A stretch of DNA of 64,000 nucleotides from Aerophototrophica crusticola (lineage in GTDB: Bacteria > Pseudomonadota > Alphaproteobacteria > Azospirillales > Azospirillaceae), in assembly GCA_001939945.1 (NCBI GenBank), contig MOEB01000010.1:62001-126000 (forward strand), given 5' to 3'. Every line of letters starts with the position of its first letter. The stretch's first letter is position 1. Both the position numbers and the translations under genes were made by a program. Shown here piece after piece: positions 28,685-37,894 of this stretch. Below the pieces are notes generated by a model. It was not told the DNA's origin, ran no database searches, and saw only the letters and a program-made list of their open reading frames with translations.

Positions 28685-29884
28685 ATGGAACTGATGTTGT
28701 GGGAGTGGTTGGGCACGCTGGTGCGGTGGCTGCACGTCATCGCGGCCATCGCCTGGATCGGCTCCAGCTTCTACTTCATCCACCTGGACCTGTCGTTGCG
28801 GAAGCGGGCCGGCCAGGCGGAGGGGGTAATGGGGGAGGCCTGGCAGGTCCATGGCGGCGGCTTCTACCACATGCAGAAATACGGCGTGGCCCCGGCGCGG
28901 ATGCCGGAGGAGCTGACCTGGTTCAAGTGGGAGGCCTACACCACCTGGCTCAGCGGCTTCGCCCTGCTGGTGGTGGTCTATTACGTGGGCGCCGCCACCT
29001 ACCTGGTGGACCCGGCCGTTGCCGCCCTGTCGCCGATGCAGGCGGTGGGCCTCAGCGTCGGCGGCATTGTCCTGGGCTGGCTGGCCTATAACGGCCTCTG
29101 CCGGTCGCCCCTGGGGAAGAGTGACCTCTGGCTCGGCCTCGCCACCTACGGCTTCCTGGTGCTGGCCGCCTGGGGCTTCGCGCAGCTCTTCTCCGGCCGC
29201 GGCGCCTACATGCAGGTGGGGGCCATGGCGGGCACCATGATGGCGGCCAACGTGGCCATGGTCATCATCCCCAACCAGCGCAAGGTGGTCGCCGACCTCC
29301 TCAATGGGCGCTGCCCCGACCCGAGCCTGGGCAAGCAGGCCAAGCAGCGGTCCCTGCACAACAACTTCCTGACGCTGCCCGTCGTCTTCCTGATGCTGGG
29401 CAACCACATGCCCCTGGCCTTTGGCAGCCCCTACGCCTGGGTCATCGTCGCCCTGGTCCTGCCGGTGGGCGCCGCCATCCGGCACTTCTTCAACAGCTGC
29501 CACGCCGGCAAGCCTACCCCATGGTGGACCTGGGGCGTGGCCGCGGCGGGCATGGCCGGCGTCATCGCGCTGAGCATTGCCGGCACCGCACACGCCGCCG
29601 AACCGCCGAAGGGCATGACTGCCGAGGGCTTCGCGGCGGTGGAGGAGATCGTGACCACCCGCTGCTCCATGTGCCACGCGGCCCAGCCCGCCTGGGACGG
29701 CATCGTCGCCCCGCCCAAGGGCGTGCGGCTGGACAGTGCCGATGCCATCGCCCGGCACCTCATCCAAGTGCGGGTGCAGTCGGCATTGACCCATGCCATG
29801 CCCCCCGCCAACGTGACCGAGATGACGGCGGAGGAGCGCGCCATCCTCCGCGCCGCCACCGAAAACCTCCGCCCCGGCTGGTGA
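28685..29884 (+). CDS. puuD: Membrane-bound urate oxidase with cytochrome c domain
   Basis: PuuD oxidises urate to 5-hydroxyisourate and passes electrons to the respiratory chain through a fused cytochrome c, unlike soluble uricase, which makes peroxide. The 399-residue product has about eight membrane helices (about 8-310), with HVIAAIAWIGSSFYFIHLDL at the N-terminus. A C-terminal periplasmic cytochrome domain follows, with heme motif CSMCH at 327-331 and a downstream Met in THAMPPAN. It sits 3 bases from puuE and forms one operon with the following genes. Confidence 0.92.
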   Translation: MELMLWEWLGTLVRWLHVIAAIAWIGSSFYFIHLDLSLRKRAGQAEGVMGEAWQVHGGGFYHMQKYGVAPARMPEELTWFKWEAYTTWLSGFALLVVVYYVGAATYLVDPAVAALSPMQAVGLSVGGIVLGWLAYNGLCRSPLGKSDLWLGLATYGFLVLAAWGFAQLFSGRGAYMQVGAMAGTMMAANVAMVIIPNQRKVVADLLNGRCPDPSLGKQAKQRSLHNNFLTLPVVFLMLGNHMPLAFGSPYAWVIVALVLPVGAAIRHFFNSCHAGKPTPWWTWGVAAAGMAGVIALSIAGTAHAAEPPKGMTAEGFAAVEEIVTTRCSMCHAAQPAWDGIVAPPKGVRLDSADAIARHLIQVRVQSALTHAMPPANVTEMTAEERAILRAATENLRPGW

Positions 29885-29887
29885 GCC

Positions 29888-30802
29888 ATGGCCCCAGACT
29901 ACCCCCGCGACCTCATCGGCTACGGCCAGCACCCGCCCCACGCCCAATGGCCCGACGGTGCCCGCATCGCCCTCCAGTTCGTCGTGAACTATGAGGAGGG
30001 GGGCGAGAACTGCATCCTGCACGGGGATAAGGCGTCGGAGGCCTTCCTGTCAGAGATCGTGGGCGCCCAGGCCCTGCCGGGCGTACGCCACATCAACATG
30101 GAAAGCATCTACGACTACGGCGCCCGCGCCGGCTTCTGGCGGCTGCACCGGCTGTTCACGGAGCGGCAGGTCCCGGTGACCGTCTTCGGCATCGCCATGG
30201 CCATGGAGCGCAACCCCGAGGCCGTGGAGGCCATGCTGAAGGCGGATTGGGAGATCGCCAGCCACGGCTACCGTTGGATCGACTACCAGTTCATTCCGGA
30301 GGAGGTGGAGCGCGAACACATCGCCACCGCCGTGGAGATACAGCGCCGCCTGACCGGGGCGGCGCCCAAGGGCTTCTACCAGGGCCGCTGTTCCCCCAAC
30401 ACGCGGCGCCTGGTGATCGAGCATGGCGGCTTCACCTACGACGCCGACGCCTATGACGATGAGCTGCCCCATTACGTGACCAACGAGGCCGGCCGCATCC
30501 TGGTGGTGCCCTACACGCTGGACGCCAACGACATGCGCTTCGCCACGCCGCAGGGCTTCAACAGCGGCGACCAGTTCTATGCCTACCTCAAGGACAGCTT
30601 CGACCTGCTGTACGCGGAAGGCGCGAAGGCGCCGAAGATGATGAGCGTCGGCCTGCATTGCCGCCTGGTGGGCCGCCCCGGCCGGGCGGCGGCGCTGGCC
30701 CGCTTCCTGGACTATGCCCTGTCCCACGACCGGGTCTGGTTCGCCCGCCGGATCGACATCGCGGAGCATTGGCTGAAAACCCACCCGGCGGAGGGCGCAT
30801 GA
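29888..30802 (+). CDS. puuE: Allantoinase, polysaccharide-deacetylase family
   Basis: PuuE hydrolyses S-allantoin to allantoate without the usual amidohydrolase fold. The 304-residue product has the NodB-like core: VNYEEGGENC near the start, IASHGYRWIDY around 119-129, and GRCSPNTRRL. The active-site His positions resemble known PuuE proteins. It overlaps the allantoate amidohydrolase gene by ATGA at 30799. With PuuD, UraH and UraD it completes the route from urate to allantoate. Confidence 0.93.
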   Translation: MAPDYPRDLIGYGQHPPHAQWPDGARIALQFVVNYEEGGENCILHGDKASEAFLSEIVGAQALPGVRHINMESIYDYGARAGFWRLHRLFTERQVPVTVFGIAMAMERNPEAVEAMLKADWEIASHGYRWIDYQFIPEEVEREHIATAVEIQRRLTGAAPKGFYQGRCSPNTRRLVIEHGGFTYDADAYDDELPHYVTNEAGRILVVPYTLDANDMRFATPQGFNSGDQFYAYLKDSFDLLYAEGAKAPKMMSVGLHCRLVGRPGRAAALARFLDYALSHDRVWFARRIDIAEHWLKTHPAEGA

Positions 30803-32061
30803 CCGCGGCGGTGACGGCGGAGGACGCCGCCCGCCTGATGGCGCGGCTGGACCAGCTCGCCAGCTTCACGGAGGTGCCGGGCCAGCTCACCCGGCCCTAC
30901 CTGTCCCCCAGCCACCGGGCCGCGGCGGGGCAGGTGGCGGCCTGGATGCGCGACGCGGGCATGAAGGTCAGCCTGGACCCGCTGGCCACCGTGGTGGGCC
31001 GGTATGACGGCACGGACCCTGCCGCGCGCACCCTGCTGGTCGGTTCCCACATCGACACGGTGCGGGACGCCGGCAAGTATGACGGGAACCTGGGCGTGCT
31101 GCTGGGCATCGGGCTGGTGGAGGCGCTGCACCGGTCCGGCACCCGCCTGCCTTTCGCGGTGGAAATCCTGGCCTTCGGGGATGAGGAAGGGGTGCGCTTC
31201 CCCGGCACCCTGCGCGGGTCCGCCGCCGTGGCCGGCACCCTGACCGACGCGCAGTTGGACGTGGCCGACGCCGACGGGGTGACCGTCCGCCAAGCCCTGC
31301 GGGAGGTTGGCTGCGACCCCAGCGCCTATCCCACCGCCGCCCGCCGCCGCGACGACCTGCTGGCCTTCCTGGAGGTGCATATCGAGCAGGGCCCGGTGCT
31401 GGAGGCGGAGGACCTGCCCGTGGGCATCGTCACCGCCATCGCCGCGGCGAGCCGGTTCGAGGCGACCCTGTCCGGCACCGCCGGCCACGCCGGCACCGTG
31501 CCCATGCGCCTGCGCCAGGATGCCCTGGCCGCGGCGGCCGAGTGCGTGCTGGCGGTGGAGCGGATCTGCGCTGCGCGGCATGAGCTGGTGGGCACCGTCG
31601 GCCGGATCGAGGCCCTGCCGGGGGCGGTGAACGTGATCCCGGGGCAGGCGCGCTTCAGCCTGGACCTGCGCGGCCCCACCCATGCGGAGCGGGACAGTGC
31701 CTGGGGCGTGATCCTGGCGGAGTGGGAGGCCATCTGCCGCCGCCGCGGCACCGCCCTGTCCGTCCGGCAGACCCACGGCCATGACGGCTGCACCTGCGCC
31801 CCCTGGCTGATGGACGCCATGGGGGCCGCCATCGCCCGGGCCGGCATCCCGCCCTTCCGCCTGCCCAGCGGGGCCGGCCACGACGCCATGTCCCTGGCCG
31901 GCCTGACCGACGTGGCCATGCTGTTCGTCCGCTGCGCCGGCGGTATCAGCCACAACCCCGCCGAAAGCATCACCGAAGGTGACGCGCAGGTGGCCCTATC
32001 CGTGATGCTGGACTTGGTCCAGTCCCTGTCCCCCATTCCGCCTGCCCGAGAAACCACATGA
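30799..32061 (+). CDS. Allantoate amidohydrolase-type M20 enzyme
   Basis: This 420-residue protein belongs to the hydantoinase/carbamoylase branch of M20 metallopeptidases, which includes allantoate amidohydrolase (AllC/HpxK) and ureidoglycolate amidohydrolase. The metal-binding motifs GSHIDTV (about 77-83) and GDEEGVRFPGT (about 125-135) are present, as are HIEQGPVLE and the dimerisation-domain histidine region GTAGHAGTVPM. Immediately after puuE, its natural substrate is allantoate, giving ureidoglycine, ammonia and CO2. The start overlaps puuE and the stop overlaps the next gene (ATGA). Confidence 0.9.
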   Translation: MTAAVTAEDAARLMARLDQLASFTEVPGQLTRPYLSPSHRAAAGQVAAWMRDAGMKVSLDPLATVVGRYDGTDPAARTLLVGSHIDTVRDAGKYDGNLGVLLGIGLVEALHRSGTRLPFAVEILAFGDEEGVRFPGTLRGSAAVAGTLTDAQLDVADADGVTVRQALREVGCDPSAYPTAARRRDDLLAFLEVHIEQGPVLEAEDLPVGIVTAIAAASRFEATLSGTAGHAGTVPMRLRQDALAAAAECVLAVERICAARHELVGTVGRIEALPGAVNVIPGQARFSLDLRGPTHAERDSAWGVILAEWEAICRRRGTALSVRQTHGHDGCTCAPWLMDAMGAAIARAGIPPFRLPSGAGHDAMSLAGLTDVAMLFVRCAGGISHNPAESITEGDAQVALSVMLDLVQSLSPIPPARETT

Positions 32062-33287
32062 CTGCCGACGCCATCGCCCGCCTCGACCGCTTCGTGACCG
32101 AGCATCTGGACCAGGAGGTGGAGTTCCTTCGCCAAGTGGTGCGGGTGCCCAGCGACAACCCGTCCGGCAACTGCGCCCCCCACGCCGCGGCCACCGTACC
32201 CTTGCTGGAAGCGCTGGGCTTCACGGTGGAGCAGCACCCGGTCCCGGCCGACCTGGTGAAGGCCGTGGGCATGGTCAGCGCCACCAACCTCATCGTCCGC
32301 CACCGCTTCGGCCCCGGCCCGACCATCGCCCTGAACGCCCATGGCGACGTGGTCCCGCCGGGGGAGGGCTGGACGGTGGACCCCTATGGCGGGGTGGTGC
32401 GGGACGACGCCCTCTATGGCCGCGGCGCCGCCGTCTCCAAGTCCGACTTCGCCACCTACGCCTACGCCCTGCTGGCCCTGAAGTCCCTGGGCGAGCCGCT
32501 GGCCGGGACGGTGGAACTGCACCTGACCTACGATGAGGAGACGGGTGGGGAGATCGGGCCCAAATGGCTGATCGAGCAGGGCCTAACCAAGCCGGACTTG
32601 GCCATCTGCGCCAGCTTCGCCCACAGCGTGGTGGTGGCCCACAATGGCTGCCTGCACCTGGAGGTGAAGGTGCGCGGCAAGATCGCCCACGCGGCCCTGC
32701 CCCATACCGGCCGTGACGCGCTGGAGGCGGCGACGGCAATCCTCAACGCCCTCTATGCCTACCGCAAGGGCCTGTCGGCCACGACATCGTCCGTCAACGG
32801 CATCACCCACCCGACCCTGGTGGTCGGCCTGATCAAAGGGGGCGTGAACACCAACGTGGTGCCGGACCTGGTCACCCTGCGCCTGGACCGCCGCATGGTG
32901 CCGGAGGAAGACGCGGCGAAGGCCGAGCAGGCCCTGCGCGACGTGATCGCCCGGGCCGCCGCCACCCTGCCCGGCATCACGGTGGAGGTGACCCGCGTCC
33001 TCCTCGCCAAGCCCCTCGCTCCCCTGCCGGGGTCCGACCGGCTGGCCGGGGTGCTGGCGGTGGAGGCGGAGCGGCTGCTGGGCCACCCCGTGCCCCAGGT
33101 GGGCGTCCCCCTCTACACCGACGCCCGCCACTATGCCGAGGCCGGCATCCCCACCGTCCTGTTCGGCGCCGGCCCCAAGACCATCCTGGAAGCCGGCGCC
33201 CATGGCGCGGACGAGCATGTCAGGATCAGTGACCTGGAGGCGGCGACCAAGGCCGTGGCCGCGGGGCTGTACCGGCTGATGGCATAG
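32058..33287 (+). CDS. M20 family peptidase, ArgE/DapE-like
   Basis: This 409-residue zinc hydrolase belongs to the ArgE/DapE/CPG2 branch. It shows NAHGDVVPPGEGW (metal His/Asp) near 94-106, the YDEETGGEIGP block near 158-168, and the lid-domain HAALPHTGRDALE. It is translationally coupled to the allantoate amidohydrolase gene (ATGA at 32058) and ends the purine operon. The known late-step genes (ureidoglycolate lyase allA, ureidoglycine aminotransferase) are absent, so it may cleave ureidoglycine, ureidoglycolate or a side product. Its branch is not the one containing characterised ureidoglycolate amidohydrolases. Function is open. Confidence 0.85.
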   Translation: MTADAIARLDRFVTEHLDQEVEFLRQVVRVPSDNPSGNCAPHAAATVPLLEALGFTVEQHPVPADLVKAVGMVSATNLIVRHRFGPGPTIALNAHGDVVPPGEGWTVDPYGGVVRDDALYGRGAAVSKSDFATYAYALLALKSLGEPLAGTVELHLTYDEETGGEIGPKWLIEQGLTKPDLAICASFAHSVVVAHNGCLHLEVKVRGKIAHAALPHTGRDALEAATAILNALYAYRKGLSATTSSVNGITHPTLVVGLIKGGVNTNVVPDLVTLRLDRRMVPEEDAAKAEQALRDVIARAAATLPGITVEVTRVLLAKPLAPLPGSDRLAGVLAVEAERLLGHPVPQVGVPLYTDARHYAEAGIPTVLFGAGPKTILEAGAHGADEHVRISDLEAATKAVAAGLYRLMA

Positions 33288-33419
33288 GGGGCGTGACGCG
33301 GGGGTAACCCCGAAACAACCCGCCGCCTGCCTTGGGGATAGCTGGGGTGCGGGCGGGGGGCGTGGTTCCCTGGTGGGTGGAGGCGCCAGAACCTCCGCCA
33401 CCAATGGGAGGATACCCCC

Positions 33420-35702
33420 TTGACCCAGCCCCTTCCGGTCGGGCGCCGGCGCCTTGCCGCCCTTGCCCTGGCCGCCATCTTGGCGGCGCCCCTGCCGTTC
33501 GCCGTACCAGCCACCGCGCAGACCACCGCCACCCTTTCCCCCGCCACCATCACCTGGGACCAGTACGGCGTGCCGCACATCCAGGCGGACACGCTGGAAA
33601 GCGCCGTCCGGGCCCTGGGTTATGCCCAGATGGAGGCCCATGCCGAGCTGCTGCTGACCAACGTGGCCCGCGCCCGCGGCCGGGCGGCGGAGTACATCGG
33701 CGTCGGCCAGAACGGGGTGAACCTGCAAAGCGACCGCTTCGCCCGCGCCGTGGGCATCCCGGCCCGGGCGGCACAGTGGCTGCAAGAGGGCAGCCCCCGC
33801 CAGAACGCCATCCTGGAGGCCTTCGCCCGCGGGGTGAACGAGTATGCGCAAGGGGCCGGCGGGGCCACCATCTCCCCCCTGCTGCGCCAGGTGCTGCCGG
33901 TCACGCCGGCGGACCTGCACGGGCTGACCCTCTACAGCATCCACTATACCTTCCTGACGGAGAACGCGAACGTCCCCGGCCAGGTGGCAAGCTGGGAAGG
34001 GGGCCAGTCCGCCAGCCTGCCGGCACAGGGGGGTGAGGGGCCGGGCTCCAACGCCTTCGCCCTGGGACCCACCCGCACCCAATCCCGCAACGCCATCCTG
34101 ATGGGCAACCCGCATTTGCCCTTCGGCTCCGCCGTGCCGGCCCAGGGGCTGGAGCTGTACCAGTGGTTCGAGGCGCACCTGCGGTTCGGCGAGACCAACG
34201 CCTATGGCGCCACCTTCATCGGCGCGCCCTTCATCGGAATTGGCTTCAACCAGGACCTGGGCTGGACCCACACCAACAACACCATCGACAACGCCGACCT
34301 GTATGAGGTGCAGCTCACGCCCGAGGGCGGCTACGTCTTCGACGGGACTGTCCGCCCGCTGGAGAACATCCGGGTGGAGACGCTGCGGGTCCGCCAGCCC
34401 GACGGCACGGTGACGGAGCAGCAGCTCACCCTGGCCGGCACCATCCACGGCCCCCTCGTCTCCCGCCGTGCCGACGGCAAGGCCCTGGCCCTGCGGGTGG
34501 CGGGGGTGGAGGAGGAAGGCATCGTCGAGCAGTACTGGGACATGATGCTGGCCGGGAACCTGGAGCAGTTCCAGGCGGCCCAGCGCCGGTTGCAGATGCC
34601 CTTCTTCAACGTCATGTACGCCGACCGGTTCGGGGAGATCTTCTACCTGTTCGGCGGGCGCCAGCCCCGGCGGCCCTATGGCACCACCGACGATTGGGAC
34701 GGCATTATCGACGGTTCCACCAGCGGCACGCTGTGGACCGACATCTTGTCGTTCGAGGAGCTGCCACAGGTGGGCGACCCGCCCTCCGGCGTGCTGCACA
34801 ACTGCAACGACCCGCCCTGGACCAGCACCTTCCCTCAGGTCATCCGCGCGGAACAGTACCCGGCCTGGGTCTCCCCGGTGGAGATGTTCCCCCGGGCACA
34901 GCATTGCGCCCTGGCGCTCCAGTCCCAGCGCCGCTTCACCGCGGACGAGGTTCGTCGGGCCAAGATGTCCGGTCGGATGCTGCTCGCCGACCGGGTGCTG
35001 GGCGACCTGACCAAGGCGGGCTACACTTCCGCCGACCCCGCCGCCCGGCGCGGCGCCCGCGTGTTGCAGACTTGGGACCGGGAAACGAGGGCCGACAGCC
35101 GCGGCGCCGTGCTGTTCCAGCGCTGGTTCGAGCTGTTCGTGGCCGACCCGGCGGCCCCCCAGGGCACCTGGCGCGGCTATCCCGCCTTCGACGTGCCCTG
35201 GGACCCCGACAAACCCCTGACCACCCCCCGCGGCATCCAGGACGAGGGCCGCGCGGCACTTGCCCTGGCCAAGGCGGTACGGGAACTGGAGGCGCAGTAC
35301 GGCACCCCCTATGTGGCCTGGGGCCAGGTGAACCGCGGCATCCTGTTCGGCCGCGGGCCGGAGTTCTTCCCCACCGGGCCGCTGGCCGACATCGCCGGCA
35401 ATGGCGGGCCGGGGGATTTGGGCACCCTGCGGGTCGCCTATTTCTCCCCCCTCGGCGACGGGCGAAGCTTCTTCGTGGGCGGGGACAGTTACGTGCAGGT
35501 GGTGGAGTTCGCCCCCACCGGACCCAAGGCGCGGACCGCCCTGACCTATGGCAACAGCAGCCGCCCTGGCTCCCCCGACATCACCGACCAGCTCCGCCTG
35601 TATGAGCGGCGGGAACTGCGCAAGGTGGCCTTCACGCCGGAGGAGGTGGCCGCCGCAGGGGTGCGGACGGTACAGCTCCCCGCCCTGGCGGACGGGAGCT
35701 GA
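33420..35702 (+). CDS. Penicillin acylase family Ntn hydrolase (AHL/aculeacin acylase-like)
   Basis: This 760-residue secreted protein has a signal peptide at about 1-34 ending ATAQT. It is made as one chain that self-cleaves: the linker GEGPGSNAFAL places the nucleophilic serine at about 210, the N-terminus of the beta subunit. GPTRTQSRNAIL-NPH and THTNNTIDNADLYE are typical of acylases that act on N-acyl homoserine lactones, aculeacin or penicillins. Translation starts at TTG 33420, with GGGAGGA 7 bases upstream; no ATG/GTG fits. It is a possible quorum-quenching or scavenging enzyme; the substrate is unproven. Confidence 0.88.
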   Translation: MTQPLPVGRRRLAALALAAILAAPLPFAVPATAQTTATLSPATITWDQYGVPHIQADTLESAVRALGYAQMEAHAELLLTNVARARGRAAEYIGVGQNGVNLQSDRFARAVGIPARAAQWLQEGSPRQNAILEAFARGVNEYAQGAGGATISPLLRQVLPVTPADLHGLTLYSIHYTFLTENANVPGQVASWEGGQSASLPAQGGEGPGSNAFALGPTRTQSRNAILMGNPHLPFGSAVPAQGLELYQWFEAHLRFGETNAYGATFIGAPFIGIGFNQDLGWTHTNNTIDNADLYEVQLTPEGGYVFDGTVRPLENIRVETLRVRQPDGTVTEQQLTLAGTIHGPLVSRRADGKALALRVAGVEEEGIVEQYWDMMLAGNLEQFQAAQRRLQMPFFNVMYADRFGEIFYLFGGRQPRRPYGTTDDWDGIIDGSTSGTLWTDILSFEELPQVGDPPSGVLHNCNDPPWTSTFPQVIRAEQYPAWVSPVEMFPRAQHCALALQSQRRFTADEVRRAKMSGRMLLADRVLGDLTKAGYTSADPAARRGARVLQTWDRETRADSRGAVLFQRWFELFVADPAAPQGTWRGYPAFDVPWDPDKPLTTPRGIQDEGRAALALAKAVRELEAQYGTPYVAWGQVNRGILFGRGPEFFPTGPLADIAGNGGPGDLGTLRVAYFSPLGDGRSFFVGGDSYVQVVEFAPTGPKARTALTYGNSSRPGSPDITDQLRLYERRELRKVAFTPEEVAAAGVRTVQLPALADGS

Positions 35703-35722
35703 GCGGCATCTAGCAAGGATGG

Positions 35723-35753
35723 CCCCACCCGGCCAGGCGTCGGCCGGGTGGGG
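35723..35753 (+). terminator. Strong GC hairpin after the acylase gene
   Basis: CCCCACCCGGCC (35723-35734) and GGCCGGGTGGGG (35742-35753) form a perfect 12-bp stem with a 7-base loop, 20 bases past the stop. It is not followed by a T-run. Confidence 0.6.
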
Positions 35754-35756
35754 GGT

Positions 35757-35953
35757 GGGACAAGGGAAAAGGTTGAGGTCGAACGGCATCGCCGCGTCCC
35801 CTCCCCCTGAGGGGGAGGGACAGGGAGAGGGGTTGGGCCCTCTCCGAAGATGGAAACCTGCGGCTAGGCTCCTGCTGTCCTGGTCGCGCCACCCCTCTCC
35901 CTGTCCCTCGCCCCCTGGGAGAGGGGACGGAACGGCACGGTTCGACTTGTCCC
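35757..35953 (+). repeat. CCCTCTCC-type inverted repeat element
   Basis: GGGACAAG (35757) to CTTGTCCC (35953) bound a 197-base imperfect inverted repeat. Arms of about 65-70 bases share GTCCCCTC, CAGGGGG/GAGGGGG and the block GAGGGACAGGGAGAGGGG. Elements of this kind are dispersed in many high-GC proteobacteria. It fills most of the 341-base gap before the next gene; the remainder (35954-36043) holds nothing I recognise. Confidence 0.75.
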
Positions 35954-36043
35954 AATATCGAAATCCAGTTTGGCAGCAAGCCTGTTGGCGCTTGCCCGAA
36001 GCACGGGTGAAGCGGCAGATTTCCTGGACGAATAACGCCCCCT

Positions 36044-36271
36044 TCAATCCGGCGGCAGGGTCTGCTCGCTCTTGCCCAGGATCTGCGAACCGGCGCCGCC
36101 CTCGGTGGCGTCCTTCTTGTTGGCCTGGGCCTGCTCCGTCTCCCGCCGCTTGGCGGCGTCCCCGCCCATCAGCCGCTCCGCCTCCTCGGCATTGTCCTTG
36201 GGGTTGCTCCGCAACGCATCGGCGAAGGGGGATTGGCCCTCGGCGCCGGGCTTGCTGCTGTCCGCTGCCAT
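36044..36271 (-). CDS. Small hydrophilic hypothetical protein
   Basis: This 75-residue, strongly charged protein is probably disordered and has no cysteine, signal or membrane segment. ATG 36271 has a perfect GGAGGA ribosome-binding site, which makes it a credible gene despite its size. Segments such as DALRSNPKDNAEEAERLMGG suggest one helix. The gene upstream on the same strand begins only 50 bases away, so they may be co-transcribed. No family recognised. Confidence 0.65.
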   Translation of the reverse strand: MAADSSKPGAEGQSPFADALRSNPKDNAEEAERLMGGDAAKRRETEQAQANKKDATEGGAGSQILGKSEQTLPPD

Positions 36272-36320
36272 GATGGTCCTCCGGTGGGTGGTGTCGCACC
36301 CCCCAACAGGCGGCGGGGCC

Positions 36321-37694
36321 TCAGCGTTTCAGCTTGCGCAGCAGGGCGCCCGCGTCTTCCGACATGCCGAAGCGGCGGCACAGCTCCAGGGCCGGGGCCA
36401 CCTGGCCGGCCATGGCGCGGCGGGCCTGGGGGGCCAGGTCGGCGTTGCGCAGGTAGCGGTCCACCTGTTCCGCCACCTTCTCCCCCAACCGGAACCGGGC
36501 GCGGGCGGCGCGGCTGTTCTTCTCGCCCGTGTCGGCCAGGGCCAGCAGCAGCGGCAGCGCCAGGGACAGCCGGGGCAGCAGCCGGGCGGCACGGGCCTGC
36601 TTGTCCGGCGGGCCCAGCATCACGTCATGCAGATCGTCCAGGTAGCTGTCGCAGGCCCGTTCCACATGCTCCATCGGCACGCGGCGGGGGATGGCGTCGA
36701 ACACGCCGCGCACCACGGGCTTGCCGTCCCGCACCGCCGTGAACAGGGGCACCCGGGCCAGCCGCTCGGTCAGGCGGCTCAACCCCGCCAGGGCTTCGGC
36801 CATGTCGGACAGGGTTTCCGCCGGCTGGCTGCGGGGCGGCTTGGCCAGCGCCTCCGCCACCTGGCGGGCCAGCCGGTCGCAACGGTGGGCCAGCCATTGC
36901 GCCGCCAGGCTGTCCGGCGCCGACAGCGTGTCGAAATGGAAGGGGAAGGCGTCGATCACGTCGATGGGGGCGGCCGTCATCTCGAACAGGTACAGGATGT
37001 ACAGGTCGAACTGCTCCTCCAGCCGCTCATAGACCACGTACCAGTTGGTGTGCAGCCGCAGGGACTGGACGGTGCTGGGGCCGACCCCGCTGACCTGCTG
37101 GAAATAGCGCACATTGGGCATGATCAGCCGGTGCCACTTCAGCACCTGTGCCAGGAAGGCCAGGCAGGGCAGGTCCCCCGGCTGCACCCCCGGCACCGCC
37201 TTCAGGTCGGCGTTGTTCAGGAAGAAGGCCGCCAGGTCGCCCACCTGGGTCGCCACCCGGTCCAAGGCCGCCATATCGTCGTCGAACAGGGCCACCAGGT
37301 GTCGGCGGCGGAGCTGGTCCACCAGGTCATGGTTCCCCGCCTCCAAGGCCGCCCACAGGGGCGCCAGCACCCGGCGGGGCACGATCCAGGGGGCGGCGGG
37401 GTCCGCCAGGGGCCGGTCGGCCAGGAAGCGGTGGGCGGGCAGCCAGGCCAGCCGCTCCACCCCCAGCACCCGCGGCGGCCGCACCTGCCGCAGCCGTGGG
37501 CGCAGCACCGACAGCAGCTCGGGCGGGGAGCCTTCCAGCAGCCCCTCGAACTCCAGCGATCGGGCCAGCTTCACTACGTCCGCGTCCGACAGGGCCGCCA
37601 GGGCGCGGGCCTGCGCCTCGGCGCTGCTGGCGGTGCGGAAGGCCTCCTGCCGGGCGGGGGACAGGTCGGTCGGGGCGGCGGGCGATCCGGTCAT
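36321..37694 (-). CDS. Large helical hypothetical protein
   Basis: This 457-residue cytoplasmic protein is leucine-, alanine- and arginine-rich and almost entirely helical. It has no signal peptide, membrane helix or metal motif that I can identify. The middle has aromatic-rich segments (about 205-265, LHTNWYVVYERLEEQFDLYILYL in part), and the C-terminal third looks like helical repeats. I recognise no family. An opposing frame of similar length exists on the + strand but reads as a low-complexity shadow. The minus frame has natural amino-acid composition and starts at ATG 37694. Confidence 0.75.
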   Translation of the reverse strand: MTGSPAAPTDLSPARQEAFRTASSAEAQARALAALSDADVVKLARSLEFEGLLEGSPPELLSVLRPRLRQVRPPRVLGVERLAWLPAHRFLADRPLADPAAPWIVPRRVLAPLWAALEAGNHDLVDQLRRRHLVALFDDDMAALDRVATQVGDLAAFFLNNADLKAVPGVQPGDLPCLAFLAQVLKWHRLIMPNVRYFQQVSGVGPSTVQSLRLHTNWYVVYERLEEQFDLYILYLFEMTAAPIDVIDAFPFHFDTLSAPDSLAAQWLAHRCDRLARQVAEALAKPPRSQPAETLSDMAEALAGLSRLTERLARVPLFTAVRDGKPVVRGVFDAIPRRVPMEHVERACDSYLDDLHDVMLGPPDKQARAARLLPRLSLALPLLLALADTGEKNSRAARARFRLGEKVAEQVDRYLRNADLAPQARRAMAGQVAPALELCRRFGMSEDAGALLRKLKR

Positions 37695-37894
37695 CGGGTC
37701 CCAGGGTGGCGGCGATTACATGCATGACTATACAACCGGGCTAAGCCGGCCGGTACCGGAAAGCGGTGCCCGGCGTACCCTTTGGCCGGGTCCGCTCCCG
37801 CCCCGGGGCAGGGGTCCACCCTTGCCCCGGGCCGCCGGGGCCGCGTAGGCTGGCCGCCCCGGGGCCCTGGCCCCGCAAGAAGACGGGGGACGGG

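Noticed and set aside
32583-36299. Very long minus-strand frame (over 1200 codons) across the M20 and acylase genes
   Set aside because: Antisense shadow of two recognised genes, with repetitive composition and no domains.
36072-37727. Plus-strand frame of about 550 codons opposite the 457-residue hypothetical gene
   Set aside because: Gln/Gly/His-rich shadow composition; the minus frame has natural composition.
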